A DNA stretch of 32,961 nt from a virus: positions 1 through 32,961 of the IMG/VR virus record IMGVR_UViG_3300021974_000002; one strand, 5' to 3'. The position numbers and the translations under genes are program-made. Position 1 is the first letter of the stretch, and each line of letters begins with the position of its first letter. The notes under the pieces are model-generated. The model did no database searches, had not been told where the DNA came from, and worked only from the letters and a program-made list of their open reading frames with translations. Positions 6,397-14,406 of this stretch are shown here, in pieces.

Positions 6397-7954
6397 CTTC
6401 TGTTACGCCGGGAGTCAAAGCCGAAAGCATGCGCGCCTCTGACAGAAGAGTCTCGTCAGCTTCACGTTTCAAAGCTTCAAGCTCAGCGTGCGGATCTTCG
6501 ATTGAGAACAACGAAGCGATCGAATCAATCGCGGTTCTTCGTGTGATCACACTCTGACCGTTGATTGCCGATTGAGTTGTCTGAATGGCAGTCTGGCGAT
6601 CCTTCCACGTAGGCGGGAAGTATGGTGGCCATTGGAGCGTGACGTGTTCGCGTTCACCTGGCGTTTGGTCATAGACTGTTGATGATGTGTCCCCTGATTC
6701 ATCTGTGATTGATTCGACGTATGGCTCAAGAGAAACGTCCACTGTTCCGCGCTTTGCCAGCCTCAGAAGGCCCATAAGAACGCGGACAATCCCACGGTTA
6801 CCGTACTGTTCACGCAGCACGTCACAACGCGCTGTCATAGGCGCGAACAGTAACCGCAGTGCTGCCGCCGACTGAGCGGCACCCGTGATCTTCTCTGGTG
6901 TTGGAAGTATGACCTGTGCGGAGTCGAGAATATCCTGTCGTAAAGAATCGAGCTTTGCCTCTGCCGCCCGGATCGAATCGCCACGGAGTTCGAGGTATTC
7001 GGCGCCGTTCTCCGACCATATCGCGTTCTCGCTGCCCTTGCGAATAGAACCATGATTGTTTGATGGGTTTGATTTGATAACGAGCGTGGGGTCAACATTT
7101 GCGATTGTTCCCTTGCTAGACGCGCTCTTGAGACGGTTTATGACGTCGATGTCATCGCATCTGTTCTCGTAATCAGACTCGCCATCATCGGCGTTTGAGC
7201 GTGCCGTGTTCTGTATCCAGACAACCGGACACTCACCAACACCATGCTTGATTACTGAGTCTGCCGGGTACTGCTTCCAACCTCGTGTGCGCGCGACCTT
7301 TTCAGGTATGCGGCCCCATGTCACTTCATGGGTGAAATCCCAATAACGGACATAGAAGAAAACTTCTTCTTTCGGTTTTCCCGTTTTTGGGTCGAAGACT
7401 TCCTCTGTGTATTCGTACGCTTTGAGCACGACACTTGGAATCTTTTCTGGGAAGTCATCCCACATAATCACACGACAGAACTTCGCCTGATGCACTTCAA
7501 CGCGTGGTTTCCCATCCCGAAAACCGTAGCTTAGAGCCGCTGTTCCAGTGCTCCCGCCAATGGCCCGCGCCTCGACCATTCGTTGCCACAAGCTCGACTC
7601 ATTGGCGAGCGCGGTTACAAATCGCGTGGCGTCTTCATCGCCGGTTACGCCAACTGTTGGCCGGTTCTGATCACCAAACAACATCGACGTCAAACGTGAA
7701 ACGATGATACGGGCCAGCGGCATTGTTGTGGACGGACGGCGGTCCCGCAATGGCACATGCCAGCCAGCAACAATCGACGATTCATTGCCCCAGAGGTTGA
7801 TTCTGCCATCCCAATCATATTGTTTGTGGCGGTCCTGGCGATCGTCATAGAACGCACCATGACGATCCATGTGCTCGAACCTTGGACCTTTGGCCAGATC
7901 GATCAGCGATGCGTTGCCAGGAATGAACAGGTCGAACGATCCTTCATTCGCCAT
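6368..7954 (-). CDS. Portal protein, SPP1 gp6-like
   Basis: 528 residues from ATG at 7954, chosen because GGGGAG stands eight bases upstream. The longer frame start at 8098 would overlap the upstream gene heavily. Features of the family are an N-terminal basic/aromatic clamp (YDDRQDRHKQYDWDG), a central wing, DFTHEVTWG-type strands, and a C-terminal crown with an acidic tail (DVDGDES). Late helices (KLDSLRQDILDSAQVILPTPEKITG, SAAALRLLFAPMTARCDVLREQ) match the stem and tunnel region of dodecameric portals, which form the DNA channel at a capsid vertex and bind the terminase. Its position between the lipoprotein block and the Mu F-like gene is expected. Confidence 0.85.
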   Translation of the reverse strand: MANEGSFDLFIPGNASLIDLAKGPRFEHMDRHGAFYDDRQDRHKQYDWDGRINLWGNESSIVAGWHVPLRDRRPSTTMPLARIIVSRLTSMLFGDQNRPTVGVTGDEDATRFVTALANESSLWQRMVEARAIGGSTGTAALSYGFRDGKPRVEVHQAKFCRVIMWDDFPEKIPSVVLKAYEYTEEVFDPKTGKPKEEVFFYVRYWDFTHEVTWGRIPEKVARTRGWKQYPADSVIKHGVGECPVVWIQNTARSNADDGESDYENRCDDIDVINRLKSASSKGTIANVDPTLVIKSNPSNNHGSIRKGSENAIWSENGAEYLELRGDSIRAAEAKLDSLRQDILDSAQVILPTPEKITGAAQSAAALRLLFAPMTARCDVLREQYGNRGIVRVLMGLLRLAKRGTVDVSLEPYVESITDESGDTSSTVYDQTPGEREHVTLQWPPYFPPTWKDRQTAIQTTQSAINGQSVITRRTAIDSIASLFSIEDPHAELEALKREADETLLSEARMLSALTPGVTEDDDVDGDES

Positions 7955-8138
7955 CGAACGGCTCCCCGAACTTGATGTTGAACTCTGTATCTCGTTTGCG
8001 TCGATTGTCCGCGATCTTCTGTGTGCGGTCCTTGATGTCTCTGCGGATTTCATCAATCGACTCGCCCGCGCCAAGTCTCGCCTGAATCCAATCAACAAGG
8101 CTTGGGATCATCTCCACAATCGCTCGTTCAATGCTCAT
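7944..8138 (-). CDS. Small helical protein of unknown function
   Basis: 64 residues, start ATGA-coupled to the lipoprotein gene. It contains an acidic/hydrophobic helix (IVEMIPSLVDWIQARLGAGES) and a very basic one (EIRRDIKDRTQKIADNRRKRD). It ends just over the portal start, so it is translated with the portal. A small helical protein directly upstream of a portal gene is common but has no standard name. Confidence 0.55.
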   Translation of the reverse strand: MSIERAIVEMIPSLVDWIQARLGAGESIDEIRRDIKDRTQKIADNRRKRDTEFNIKFGEPFDGE

Positions 8139-8575
8139 TGTCTGGCTCCTAGGTTGTGTTGTCGTCTGAATGTAGACACCAAACTCTTTACCGTGCCAGC
8201 AAGATCTTTTGCACTATTGAATGCCGAAACAAGTTGGGCAAAATCCGCATCTCCAGACTGATACGCTGCGCCAAGCTCCCTCAGTGTGGTTTGCGCGACT
8301 CGGACCGACTCGAATGATGCGAAGATCCGGTCGCATTCAATGCGGATTGATTGGATCTCAGAACGTGTTTCTTCGGCGTTCTCACCGGATTGAATGGCGA
8401 TTCCCTCGGCAACGTCACAGCTGATCACAGCGAGTTCGTATCCAGGGTCAACAATGTCCGTTGTCACGTCCATCCCGCGTTGGATCGACGCGTTGACGTG
8501 TGCACGTTGCATGGCCGAACAGCCAATAAGAAACACAAGCCAAATGGCCGTGATGAGGTTTGTGGTGGTGATCAT
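8135..8575 (-). CDS. Lipoprotein, possibly an outer-membrane spanin or superinfection-exclusion factor
   Basis: 146 residues. A short N-terminal hydrophobic stretch (LITAIWLVFL) ends in the lipobox LIGC, giving Cys19 as the modified residue followed by Ser, which would favour outer-membrane sorting in a Gram-negative host. The rest is soluble and helical with only a few Cys. Lipoproteins in phages serve as o-spanins or as receptor-blocking moron proteins. Its length exceeds most o-spanins, so the second role is at least as likely. It starts a coupled trio with the 64-residue gene and the portal, 66-113 bases after the end of the Tad2-like gene. Confidence 0.65.
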   Translation of the reverse strand: MITTTNLITAIWLVFLIGCSAMQRAHVNASIQRGMDVTTDIVDPGYELAVISCDVAEGIAIQSGENAEETRSEIQSIRIECDRIFASFESVRVAQTTLRELGAAYQSGDADFAQLVSAFNSAKDLAGTVKSLVSTFRRQHNLGARQ

Positions 8576-8640
8576 GGCGCCAGGCTATCACGCAGCGTCA
8601 CACGATCCAGCATTCCAGATTCATTGACCGGAGAGCAGTC

Positions 8641-8670
8641 TTGGTAACCATCTCGCTGACTGGTTACCAA
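8641..8670. repeat. Perfect 10-base inverted repeat downstream of the Tad2-like gene
   Basis: TTGGTAACCA and TGGTTACCAA (8641-8650, 8661-8670) enclose a ten-base spacer. It begins 18 bases after the stop at 8689 and is not followed by a T tract. The two half sites read as a classic operator for a dimeric regulator, or as a factor-dependent terminator stem. Another TTGGTA follows at 8680. Confidence 0.6.
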
Positions 8671-8688
8671 GTGCGTCGCTTGGTAGCG

Positions 8689-9000
8689 TTAGGCGCCGTT
8701 CTGACAGACGATCCAATCTTCCGCGAGCGCGTCTGCCTGACTGATTGTCCATGGCACAAAATCCCCGTTTGGGAGACGAAGCGCAAGAAACGGAAGCATC
8801 TTTGACTCATCACCAGCACGGTTGATCGCCGAATGATTCTCATCAAACAGAGAAACAAACATCACTTTTCCGTTCCAACCCAAACGTTGAACACGTTTTC
8901 CGTTCTGAAGTTCCATCAACGCAACGCCGAAATCAAATGTCATTTCCATGCATAGGACCATAGCATACAAGCGCGGCATCTCCCTTATGGCCACAATCAT
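8689..9000 (-). CDS. DUF2829 / Tad2-like anti-Thoeris protein
   Basis: 103 residues as drawn from the ATG overlapping the upstream stop (8997). The conserved core starts at the internal Met (residue 20, ATG at 8943). The core reads FGVALMELQNGKRVQRLGWNGK, then FVSLFDE.., LPFLALRLPNG, DFVPWTISQADALAEDWIV. The GWNGK, VPW..SQ.D.LAEDW signature defines DUF2829, the family of Tad2, a small protein that binds and sequesters the cyclic nucleotide signals of Thoeris defence (and related ones). In the known family the protein begins a few residues before F.AL, so the first 19 residues here may be untranslated. It lies among accessory genes between phospholipase and lipoprotein. Confidence 0.85.
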   Translation of the reverse strand: MIVAIREMPRLYAMVLCMEMTFDFGVALMELQNGKRVQRLGWNGKVMFVSLFDENHSAINRAGDESKMLPFLALRLPNGDFVPWTISQADALAEDWIVCQNGA

Positions 9001-9845
9001 GATTGATTGTATGCGTCCGCATACCCATGAGCGGCGTGTTCTTTCGCCCGTTCCGGGTCAAACCGCAGAAGCGACCCGCCCAAAGAATGCAGCGGACGGA
9101 CGATCCGCAACTTCACTTCATGCTTGCCAGGATCGCCAACGCCGGCCCGTATGAGCCGATTGTGTGCGCGCACGCTCTCAATGTCTGACACCTCATCAAG
9201 CACGATTTCTGCCGCCCGTGCCGCAACGTGGAGCGTGTGCCGAAGGTCACCAGCTGGACCAGGATTGCTTGGTGAGCAGATGACAACATCGATTTGATCC
9301 GCGCCCGCATCAATCGCTGCTCGTAATGGCGCGCTACGACGAATGCCACCATCAGCCCAGATCTGACCATCAAACTCAATCGGTTGAAATGCGCCAGGAA
9401 CAGATGCCGAAGCCAACACCGCTTCGCGGATAAACTCACTGTCTTGATCGAAGATCTCAAACCGACCAGTCGTCAAACTCACAACACCAACACGTAACTC
9501 AATACCGCTTAGCCTCAGCGTGTTTGGTGAAACGTACACCTCGACAAGCTCACGCAATGGCGACGCATTCAACGCGCTTGGCTTCCACAATGACGACATG
9601 TACCCAAGCGACCATTTTCGCCAAACATACTCTGACTCAAGGCTCAGAAACAACTCGGCCACATCTGCCACGGCAACCGGTCCAAGTGTCTTTGGATACT
9701 GCGCCAGAAACGCCGCTATGAGCGCCCCAACCGAAACGCCGGTTACAACGTCATAGCGTGCGCCTTCATCGCGTATGAGGCGCGTCAGCGCCCCGACGTG
9801 GTACGCACCGCGCGCACCACCACCACTCAGGACAAGCGCCCTCAT
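8997..9845 (-). CDS. Patatin-like phospholipase
   Basis: 282 residues from ATG at 9845, which overlaps the previous stop. It shows the complete patatin signature: oxyanion-hole motif GGGARG (residues 8-13), nucleophile elbow GVSVG with Ser38, and Asp165 in the DGG motif. These three elements form the Ser-Asp dyad of patatins, which hydrolyse acyl ester bonds of phospholipids or lipid intermediates. It has no signal peptide. The protein size is typical for bacterial patatins. It is an uncommon gene inside a phage head region and is translationally linked to the Tad2-like gene. Possible uses are membrane damage at lysis, remodelling, or counter-defence, none shown by sequence. Confidence 0.85.
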   Translation of the reverse strand: MRALVLSGGGARGAYHVGALTRLIRDEGARYDVVTGVSVGALIAAFLAQYPKTLGPVAVADVAELFLSLESEYVWRKWSLGYMSSLWKPSALNASPLRELVEVYVSPNTLRLSGIELRVGVVSLTTGRFEIFDQDSEFIREAVLASASVPGAFQPIEFDGQIWADGGIRRSAPLRAAIDAGADQIDVVICSPSNPGPAGDLRHTLHVAARAAEIVLDEVSDIESVRAHNRLIRAGVGDPGKHEVKLRIVRPLHSLGGSLLRFDPERAKEHAAHGYADAYNQS

Positions 9846-10645
9846 GCCGACAGTCCCCATATGTCGATCTCGCCCATGAAGTAATCACGAACCGTAACGC
9901 CTGGGGAAAGCAAGTTGTCCAAAAACGGCGCAGTCGAATCCGCCGCCAGTTTTGCGTGTATGTCTTGCGCGCTTGCTTCGATATATAGGCGGATCTCGGC
10001 CTCGTAATCGATCACGAACGCCTTACCAAGCGCCATCACATCTTCGATCGTTGAGTTCGGCATAGCCTGCGCTAGAATGCCAATCGTTGCGCCCTTGAGT
10101 TCCGTGACGATGTTTTTCCGTTGCCTGATGCCGGCTTCGATCGACTCATGTGGTGAGTAGTACTTGGTCGACCTTTTGGACACATGATGTAAACTGCCGT
10201 TTTCGCGATACCACTGGAGAACGCGAGTTCGAGACACGAAGTTTCCCGATTCAATCCCGTATTCCATTGACTCGCACACAACCGGGAGAACCGGAGATCC
10301 GTCGACAATGTCCGCGTAGTACTTCCGTTCGCGGATATTTCCCTTTTCAATGCGTGTCACTTTTTTGTGAAGACCACGATCAAGGCCGCGCACAAAGTCG
10401 AGCCCTAGCGGCGGCGATGAGTGCGACTTGTAGGCGTGAAACGCTTCGTCCTGCAAGTACCGGAAAACGCGAATGTGCTCCGGTCGTGGTTTTCGCCTGT
10501 AATCAACGATGGCTTCCGGCGTGTCCGACTCGAACACGCCAACGGTCTCGTTCGCCACTGCATATCGACAAAGAACGTCATCGACGACAAAAAGATCGAC
10601 TTCCGCCGGTTGTAGAACGTCATATATTCGCGCGTATTTAGTCAT
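9842..10645 (-). CDS. Protein of unknown function, possible virion-associated
   Basis: 267 residues, charged and with no transmembrane segment. Its front half contains beta-type pieces (AVANETVGVFESDTPE) and a Cys-containing turn (VVCESMEYG). The middle is KRSTKYYSPHESIEAGIRQRKN. The C-terminal third is helical (IEDVMALGKAFVIDYEAEIRLYIEASAQDIHAKL) and ends YFMGEIDIWGLSA. I recognise no family. It overlaps the phospholipase (ATGA) and follows the next gene closely, so it belongs to the same transcription block as the terminase. Confidence 0.5.
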   Translation of the reverse strand: MTKYARIYDVLQPAEVDLFVVDDVLCRYAVANETVGVFESDTPEAIVDYRRKPRPEHIRVFRYLQDEAFHAYKSHSSPPLGLDFVRGLDRGLHKKVTRIEKGNIRERKYYADIVDGSPVLPVVCESMEYGIESGNFVSRTRVLQWYRENGSLHHVSKRSTKYYSPHESIEAGIRQRKNIVTELKGATIGILAQAMPNSTIEDVMALGKAFVIDYEAEIRLYIEASAQDIHAKLAADSTAPFLDNLLSPGVTVRDYFMGEIDIWGLSA

Positions 10646-11664
10646 TACAATCCCAACTTCAGAGTCGTTAGTCCATAGACGTTGCTCGTGACAACGTTCG
10701 TGGGAGCTACAACAGATCCGGGAAAAGTGCCAGGCGTAGGCTGGTAGTGTCCGGCCTCAAGCCTTGCGATTTCTTCGTTCAGGTTACCGCCACTCCTAAA
10801 CGAAGGGATCGAAATATTCTGGCCAGATCCAGGCCCCGGCCACGTCGATACCGCATACCACTCATTGGTGTTGACGGGATAAGGTCCGCCAAATCCGCCC
10901 ACGCTCGACCAGTTATTGGCACTCGGGACAACATGAACGCCAGATGCAACCGTGATGGTGAACGTTACGCCCGGCGGGATTGTTGGTTGTACAAGTGTGG
11001 ATTTGTACAACGCCCATGCGTGCGCATTCCCGCCCGCTCCAAAGCGCAATGTTTGTTCGATAATCTTTCCGGGTTGAAGGATCCGCAGGTAGTGACCCAT
11101 GGAATATGCCCATGTTGATGAGCCAGCAATCGCCGCCGATTGATTGATCATGTAGGCAGGAGCAATGATCGGATTGAGCCATGGGTATGTGGTGATTATC
11201 CACCCAGACGCTGCAACGAAATCCCAATATGCGACCTTCGCCCCAAGGTCATCATTGTCTTGAATAACAGCGAATGCCGGTAACAACTTGCCCGATGAAG
11301 GAACGCGTGGGAGTTCGGAGACCTCCCCAAAAACAGCCGGAATCAATCCGTGCATCACCTCTGCGCTTGTGTACTTACCGAGCCGGATCAAGTAGTCCAG
11401 AAAGAAGGAAACGGGCGCCCCGCTGATGCCGCCACCAGTTGCCAACATGAACGCGAGCGTTGATTCATCATCGCCCATGCGCCCGTCTGCGCTACGATTG
11501 AAGTCTTCAAGCGGCACCTTGTGGCAATCTTCGACATATCGCATAAGCGGGACGCCTGACCGCTTCAAGTTGGAAATGTCGTGCTCGCGGTCGTCCAAGA
11601 GCCACCCAGAACGATAGGTGTAGGTTCCTGCTTCAGATGTTGAAAGAACAATCCACTTTGCCAT
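10645..11664 (-). CDS. Unknown protein, possible virion or adhesin component
   Basis: 339 residues. The N-terminal third is charged, including KRSGVPLMRYVEDCHKVPLEDFNR. The middle has a run of aromatic and aliphatic residues (WDFVAASGWIITTYPWLNPIIAPAYMI) and the C-terminal third is Gly/Pro/Ser/Asn-rich with many Trp (NNWSSVGGFGGPYP, EWYAVSTWPGPGSGQN), as in receptor-binding or fibre-tip proteins. There is no signal peptide. A hydrolase-like or fibre role is possible. It sits between two other unknown genes downstream of the terminase. Confidence 0.5.
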   Translation of the reverse strand: MAKWIVLSTSEAGTYTYRSGWLLDDREHDISNLKRSGVPLMRYVEDCHKVPLEDFNRSADGRMGDDESTLAFMLATGGGISGAPVSFFLDYLIRLGKYTSAEVMHGLIPAVFGEVSELPRVPSSGKLLPAFAVIQDNDDLGAKVAYWDFVAASGWIITTYPWLNPIIAPAYMINQSAAIAGSSTWAYSMGHYLRILQPGKIIEQTLRFGAGGNAHAWALYKSTLVQPTIPPGVTFTITVASGVHVVPSANNWSSVGGFGGPYPVNTNEWYAVSTWPGPGSGQNISIPSFRSGGNLNEEIARLEAGHYQPTPGTFPGSVVAPTNVVTSNVYGLTTLKLGL

Positions 11665-12227
11665 CAGAGACTCCCGTATGGCACAACCACACCACCTTGA
11701 GCCACATACCAGTCAGTATGCATTCCGAATCCTGGAATGAGATTCAATGAGCCAAATAACGGAACGTTCCCCTCGCGATCTATGAATCCAGAACCGAACG
11801 TGATTGTCGTTCCACCACCGTTTGTTGTTGTGAAGAACGAATGGCCGGTTGTTCCTTCTGTTGTGCTGATCACCTCAACAATTATGTTTGATTCTGCCGT
11901 TTCAAGAACCAAACTTTGTCCAAGACTCATATCCCAAATCACAGTTGGACCATCAGCCGGAGACTGAAAGGTATGCGCACCACCTGATGGTTGATCCATA
12001 AACCATCGTAGAACCGCCGGCGTGATGTCATCATCGCCAGGGTGCTTCTTCAAATACACATCGACAGCGACCTTTAGACTGGCTGAATGATTCACGAGAA
12101 CGGTTTCCAGTTGCGTGATGATTGATGCGTCGAACTGAGTCAGGTCAACAACAGATCCGGGCTCCAAATAAATCAACCTTCCATCAGGTCTAACGGTGGT
12201 TGTGCCTTTGAGAATGATTTTCTTCAT
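11664..12227 (-). CDS. Beta-rich protein, possible virion component
   Basis: 187 residues from ATG at 12227 (TTG at 12263, overlapping the terminase stop, is an alternative). The first half is mixed, with LEPGSVVDLTQFD and LKKHPGDDDITPAVLRW. The second half is beta-rich with long Thr/Gly patches (VEVISTTEGTTGHSFFTTTNGGG, TITFGSGFIDREG), typical of extended beta-helical or fibre domains. No catalytic motif. It is followed by a one-base overlap with the next gene. The role is unknown. Confidence 0.5.
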   Translation of the reverse strand: MKKIILKGTTTVRPDGRLIYLEPGSVVDLTQFDASIITQLETVLVNHSASLKVAVDVYLKKHPGDDDITPAVLRWFMDQPSGGAHTFQSPADGPTVIWDMSLGQSLVLETAESNIIVEVISTTEGTTGHSFFTTTNGGGTTITFGSGFIDREGNVPLFGSLNLIPGFGMHTDWYVAQGGVVVPYGSL

Positions 12228-12259
12228 GCCGACACAATCCACCCAAACCAACACCCGCG

Positions 12260-13882
12260 TCAACGGTATTGGATATCAACCAGGCGACCGTCTGCTTCCT
12301 CCCTTGCAAGATGACTGCGTATTGACTCCCGAACGAACCACATCGCCATGAGATGGTCGCTGGTGTGATCTGTGGGCGTGTAGTCGAGCATTCCACGACT
12401 CAACATTCGCAACTCGGAGTCGTTCGCCTCGCCTTGTTCGTTTGCCGGGAATATCCACAACCCTGCTCTCATCTCAATCGCGATTGATTCAACGCCGTAG
12501 TTTTCATCGTGCTTGTTCCTGCCAGTGTGGAAAGCCTCAACCGGTATTCCCTGATCGATCGTGAACTGTGTGATGTATTTCTGCGCGGCGTTGGATTCCA
12601 CAATCACACGCGAATCAAACCGCAGTTGTGTTCGGATGATCCGCTGCACAATCTCCGGACCTGTCCATCTGCCGGACTGAATGTCAATCACCTGGCGCTT
12701 ATTGTCTGGCCGCAATGCTGCCGTGAAAATGACCGAAAGATCGTGTTCCTCGCGCTGCCCAATGCCAAGGTCAACACCGGTGAAGCACGGCAACGCACGG
12801 CCAGCGCGGCCAATCCGTGGCTTCCGGTCGAGCATGCGCTTGTTTCGACCAAGCCAAAACGCGTTCTGAATCCAATCCAACTGAAAGCGCGCGGTTTCCT
12901 CATTGCGAGATCGGCAACAGTATTTGCGCATAAACGCGTTGCTCAAGATCGTGTTCGCCAGCGAAATCAAACGCTCTACCGTGACAACTTCCGGCCACAA
13001 TGCCTCCCACTCTTCTTGTGGATCGTCAGGATTCAGAACCGCAGACCAAACTTGCGAGCCCCACGTCTTGCGCTCGGACAACACATGCAACAAATCTTCG
13101 GAATGCCATGGTGTGCCAATGACTTCGACGCTCCCGCTACCGTCCGGGGGCAGTCGGGTAAACACCTTCACATCGAACCATTTGAGCACCTTTTTTCGTG
13201 CTTCCGGCGTGCGCGTGTTCTTCTCATCGAGCACATCGTCCATGATGATCTTGTCTAGACGCGCACCCTGAATCTTCGAAGAGTTCGCACCAAACGCTCG
13301 AACACTTGGATCTTTCGCAACTGTTTTGCGCTCAACCGTGATTTCACGACTTGACCACGAATCACGTGGATCGCTTGACGGTTTGAGATCCGGAAAGATC
13401 TCATGCAAACGCGAGTTCCCGATGATGTGTTGTCCGATTGATTGAACACGATCGATTGCTTGGTCTTCTGTCCCGCAAATCATCCCAATTCGGGTCGAAG
13501 GGTTCTTGCCTAATGTGTAGAGTGCACGACCAATGATCTGCTGTGTCTTACCATGACCAACTGGGGCCATTATGACGGCAAAACGGTTCCTGTCTAAAAA
13601 GTGTTGCCACTCCACATGATGATGACCATTGACCACCTGAGCGCCAGACACCTCATCAACAAGCACGTATTCAATAAAACACGTGACACCCGTTTCTAAA
13701 TGCGCGAACCGGTCCGGCAACACGTCGCCGCGTGATTGCTTCCGATGGATGTACGCCAACAACCCAAACCCGCGCTCCATTTCCTCGCGGGAGACGCCAG
13801 GCTGTGGCCACCCCTCGCCCATCACGTCTTCAATCGTGGCGAGCGATCTTGCTCTTAGGTGCTTCTTTTTGCGCGCAACCAC
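12260..13882 (-). CDS. terL: Terminase large subunit
   Basis: 540 residues with both expected domains. The ATPase has the Walker A-like motif APVGHGKT (106-113) and a Walker B with the catalytic acidic pair, IIMDDVLDE (212-220). The nuclease has the RNase H-like triad D371 (VDLGIGQ), E429 (VIVESNA) and D509 (TSDH). TerL powers DNA translocation into the capsid through the portal and cuts the concatemer. The gene follows the small subunit with a 28-base overlap. The Walker A start (PVGHGKT) lacks the usual second Gly before K, as often found in terminases. Start at 13882 is the only one consistent with the conserved N-terminus. Confidence 0.9.
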   Translation of the reverse strand: MVARKKKHLRARSLATIEDVMGEGWPQPGVSREEMERGFGLLAYIHRKQSRGDVLPDRFAHLETGVTCFIEYVLVDEVSGAQVVNGHHHVEWQHFLDRNRFAVIMAPVGHGKTQQIIGRALYTLGKNPSTRIGMICGTEDQAIDRVQSIGQHIIGNSRLHEIFPDLKPSSDPRDSWSSREITVERKTVAKDPSVRAFGANSSKIQGARLDKIIMDDVLDEKNTRTPEARKKVLKWFDVKVFTRLPPDGSGSVEVIGTPWHSEDLLHVLSERKTWGSQVWSAVLNPDDPQEEWEALWPEVVTVERLISLANTILSNAFMRKYCCRSRNEETARFQLDWIQNAFWLGRNKRMLDRKPRIGRAGRALPCFTGVDLGIGQREEHDLSVIFTAALRPDNKRQVIDIQSGRWTGPEIVQRIIRTQLRFDSRVIVESNAAQKYITQFTIDQGIPVEAFHTGRNKHDENYGVESIAIEMRAGLWIFPANEQGEANDSELRMLSRGMLDYTPTDHTSDHLMAMWFVRESIRSHLAREEADGRLVDIQYR

Positions 13883-14406
13883 TCTTCTAGCTCACCAGCT
13901 GTCGGCCATCGCGATGTTTCAAAGTAGAATTCCATCTCTTCATCAGACCACTTTGATTCAGTTGTGGTCTTTGCCGCAACCAGCAAATGCGCAGTCTTCG
14001 GCATGTCGAGCGCGTCAAGCTCTCGGAGCTGTGACGTTGCGCCCAAAATGGCGCGCAGGTCTGGCTTGTGCTCGACCAATGGGATGCCGTTGTCATCAAG
14101 AATCAAACGCCCCGTCTTGTCTCGCATCTTCGTGTGAGCACGGTTTGATTGATTGATCACATCGTAAAGAATCTGGCGCGCCTGGTCCCGTCGATGCTGC
14201 CGAACTTCTGGCATTGAAGCGGTCACCTCGGCAATGTCTTCGGCCCATCGCTTTCGAACCGTCGTCATCCACTTCTTCACGGTGCGTGGCCGAACACCAT
14301 ATTTCTTACTCAGATGTTCGTGCACCTTCGCAGGCGAAACAAAGCGCACCATTGCGCGCTCTGTCTCGATCAAACGCAGTTCCAGTTCTGCCTTGCTTAC
14401 AACCAC
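13855..14406 (-). CDS. terS: Terminase small subunit
   Basis: 183 residues. An N-terminal helix-turn-helix region (SPAKVHEHLSKKYGVRPRTVKKWMTTV) matches the DNA-recognition domain of small terminases, followed by a helical oligomerisation part (KTGRLILDDNGIPLVEHK is a beta hairpin between). It should recognise the packaging site and pass DNA to the large subunit, whose gene overlaps its end. The start overlaps the stop of the upstream cytosine methyltransferase gene, so the methylase and packaging genes are translated together. Confidence 0.8.
   Translation of the reverse strand: MVVSKAELELRLIETERAMVRFVSPAKVHEHLSKKYGVRPRTVKKWMTTVRKRWAEDIAEVTASMPEVRQHRRDQARQILYDVINQSNRAHTKMRDKTGRLILDDNGIPLVEHKPDLRAILGATSQLRELDALDMPKTAHLLVAAKTTTESKWSDEEMEFYFETSRWPTAGELEEWLRAKRST

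Noticed and set aside
12509-13258. Long plus-strand frame inside terL
   Set aside because: Antisense shadow of the terminase gene; the opposite strand has all catalytic motifs.
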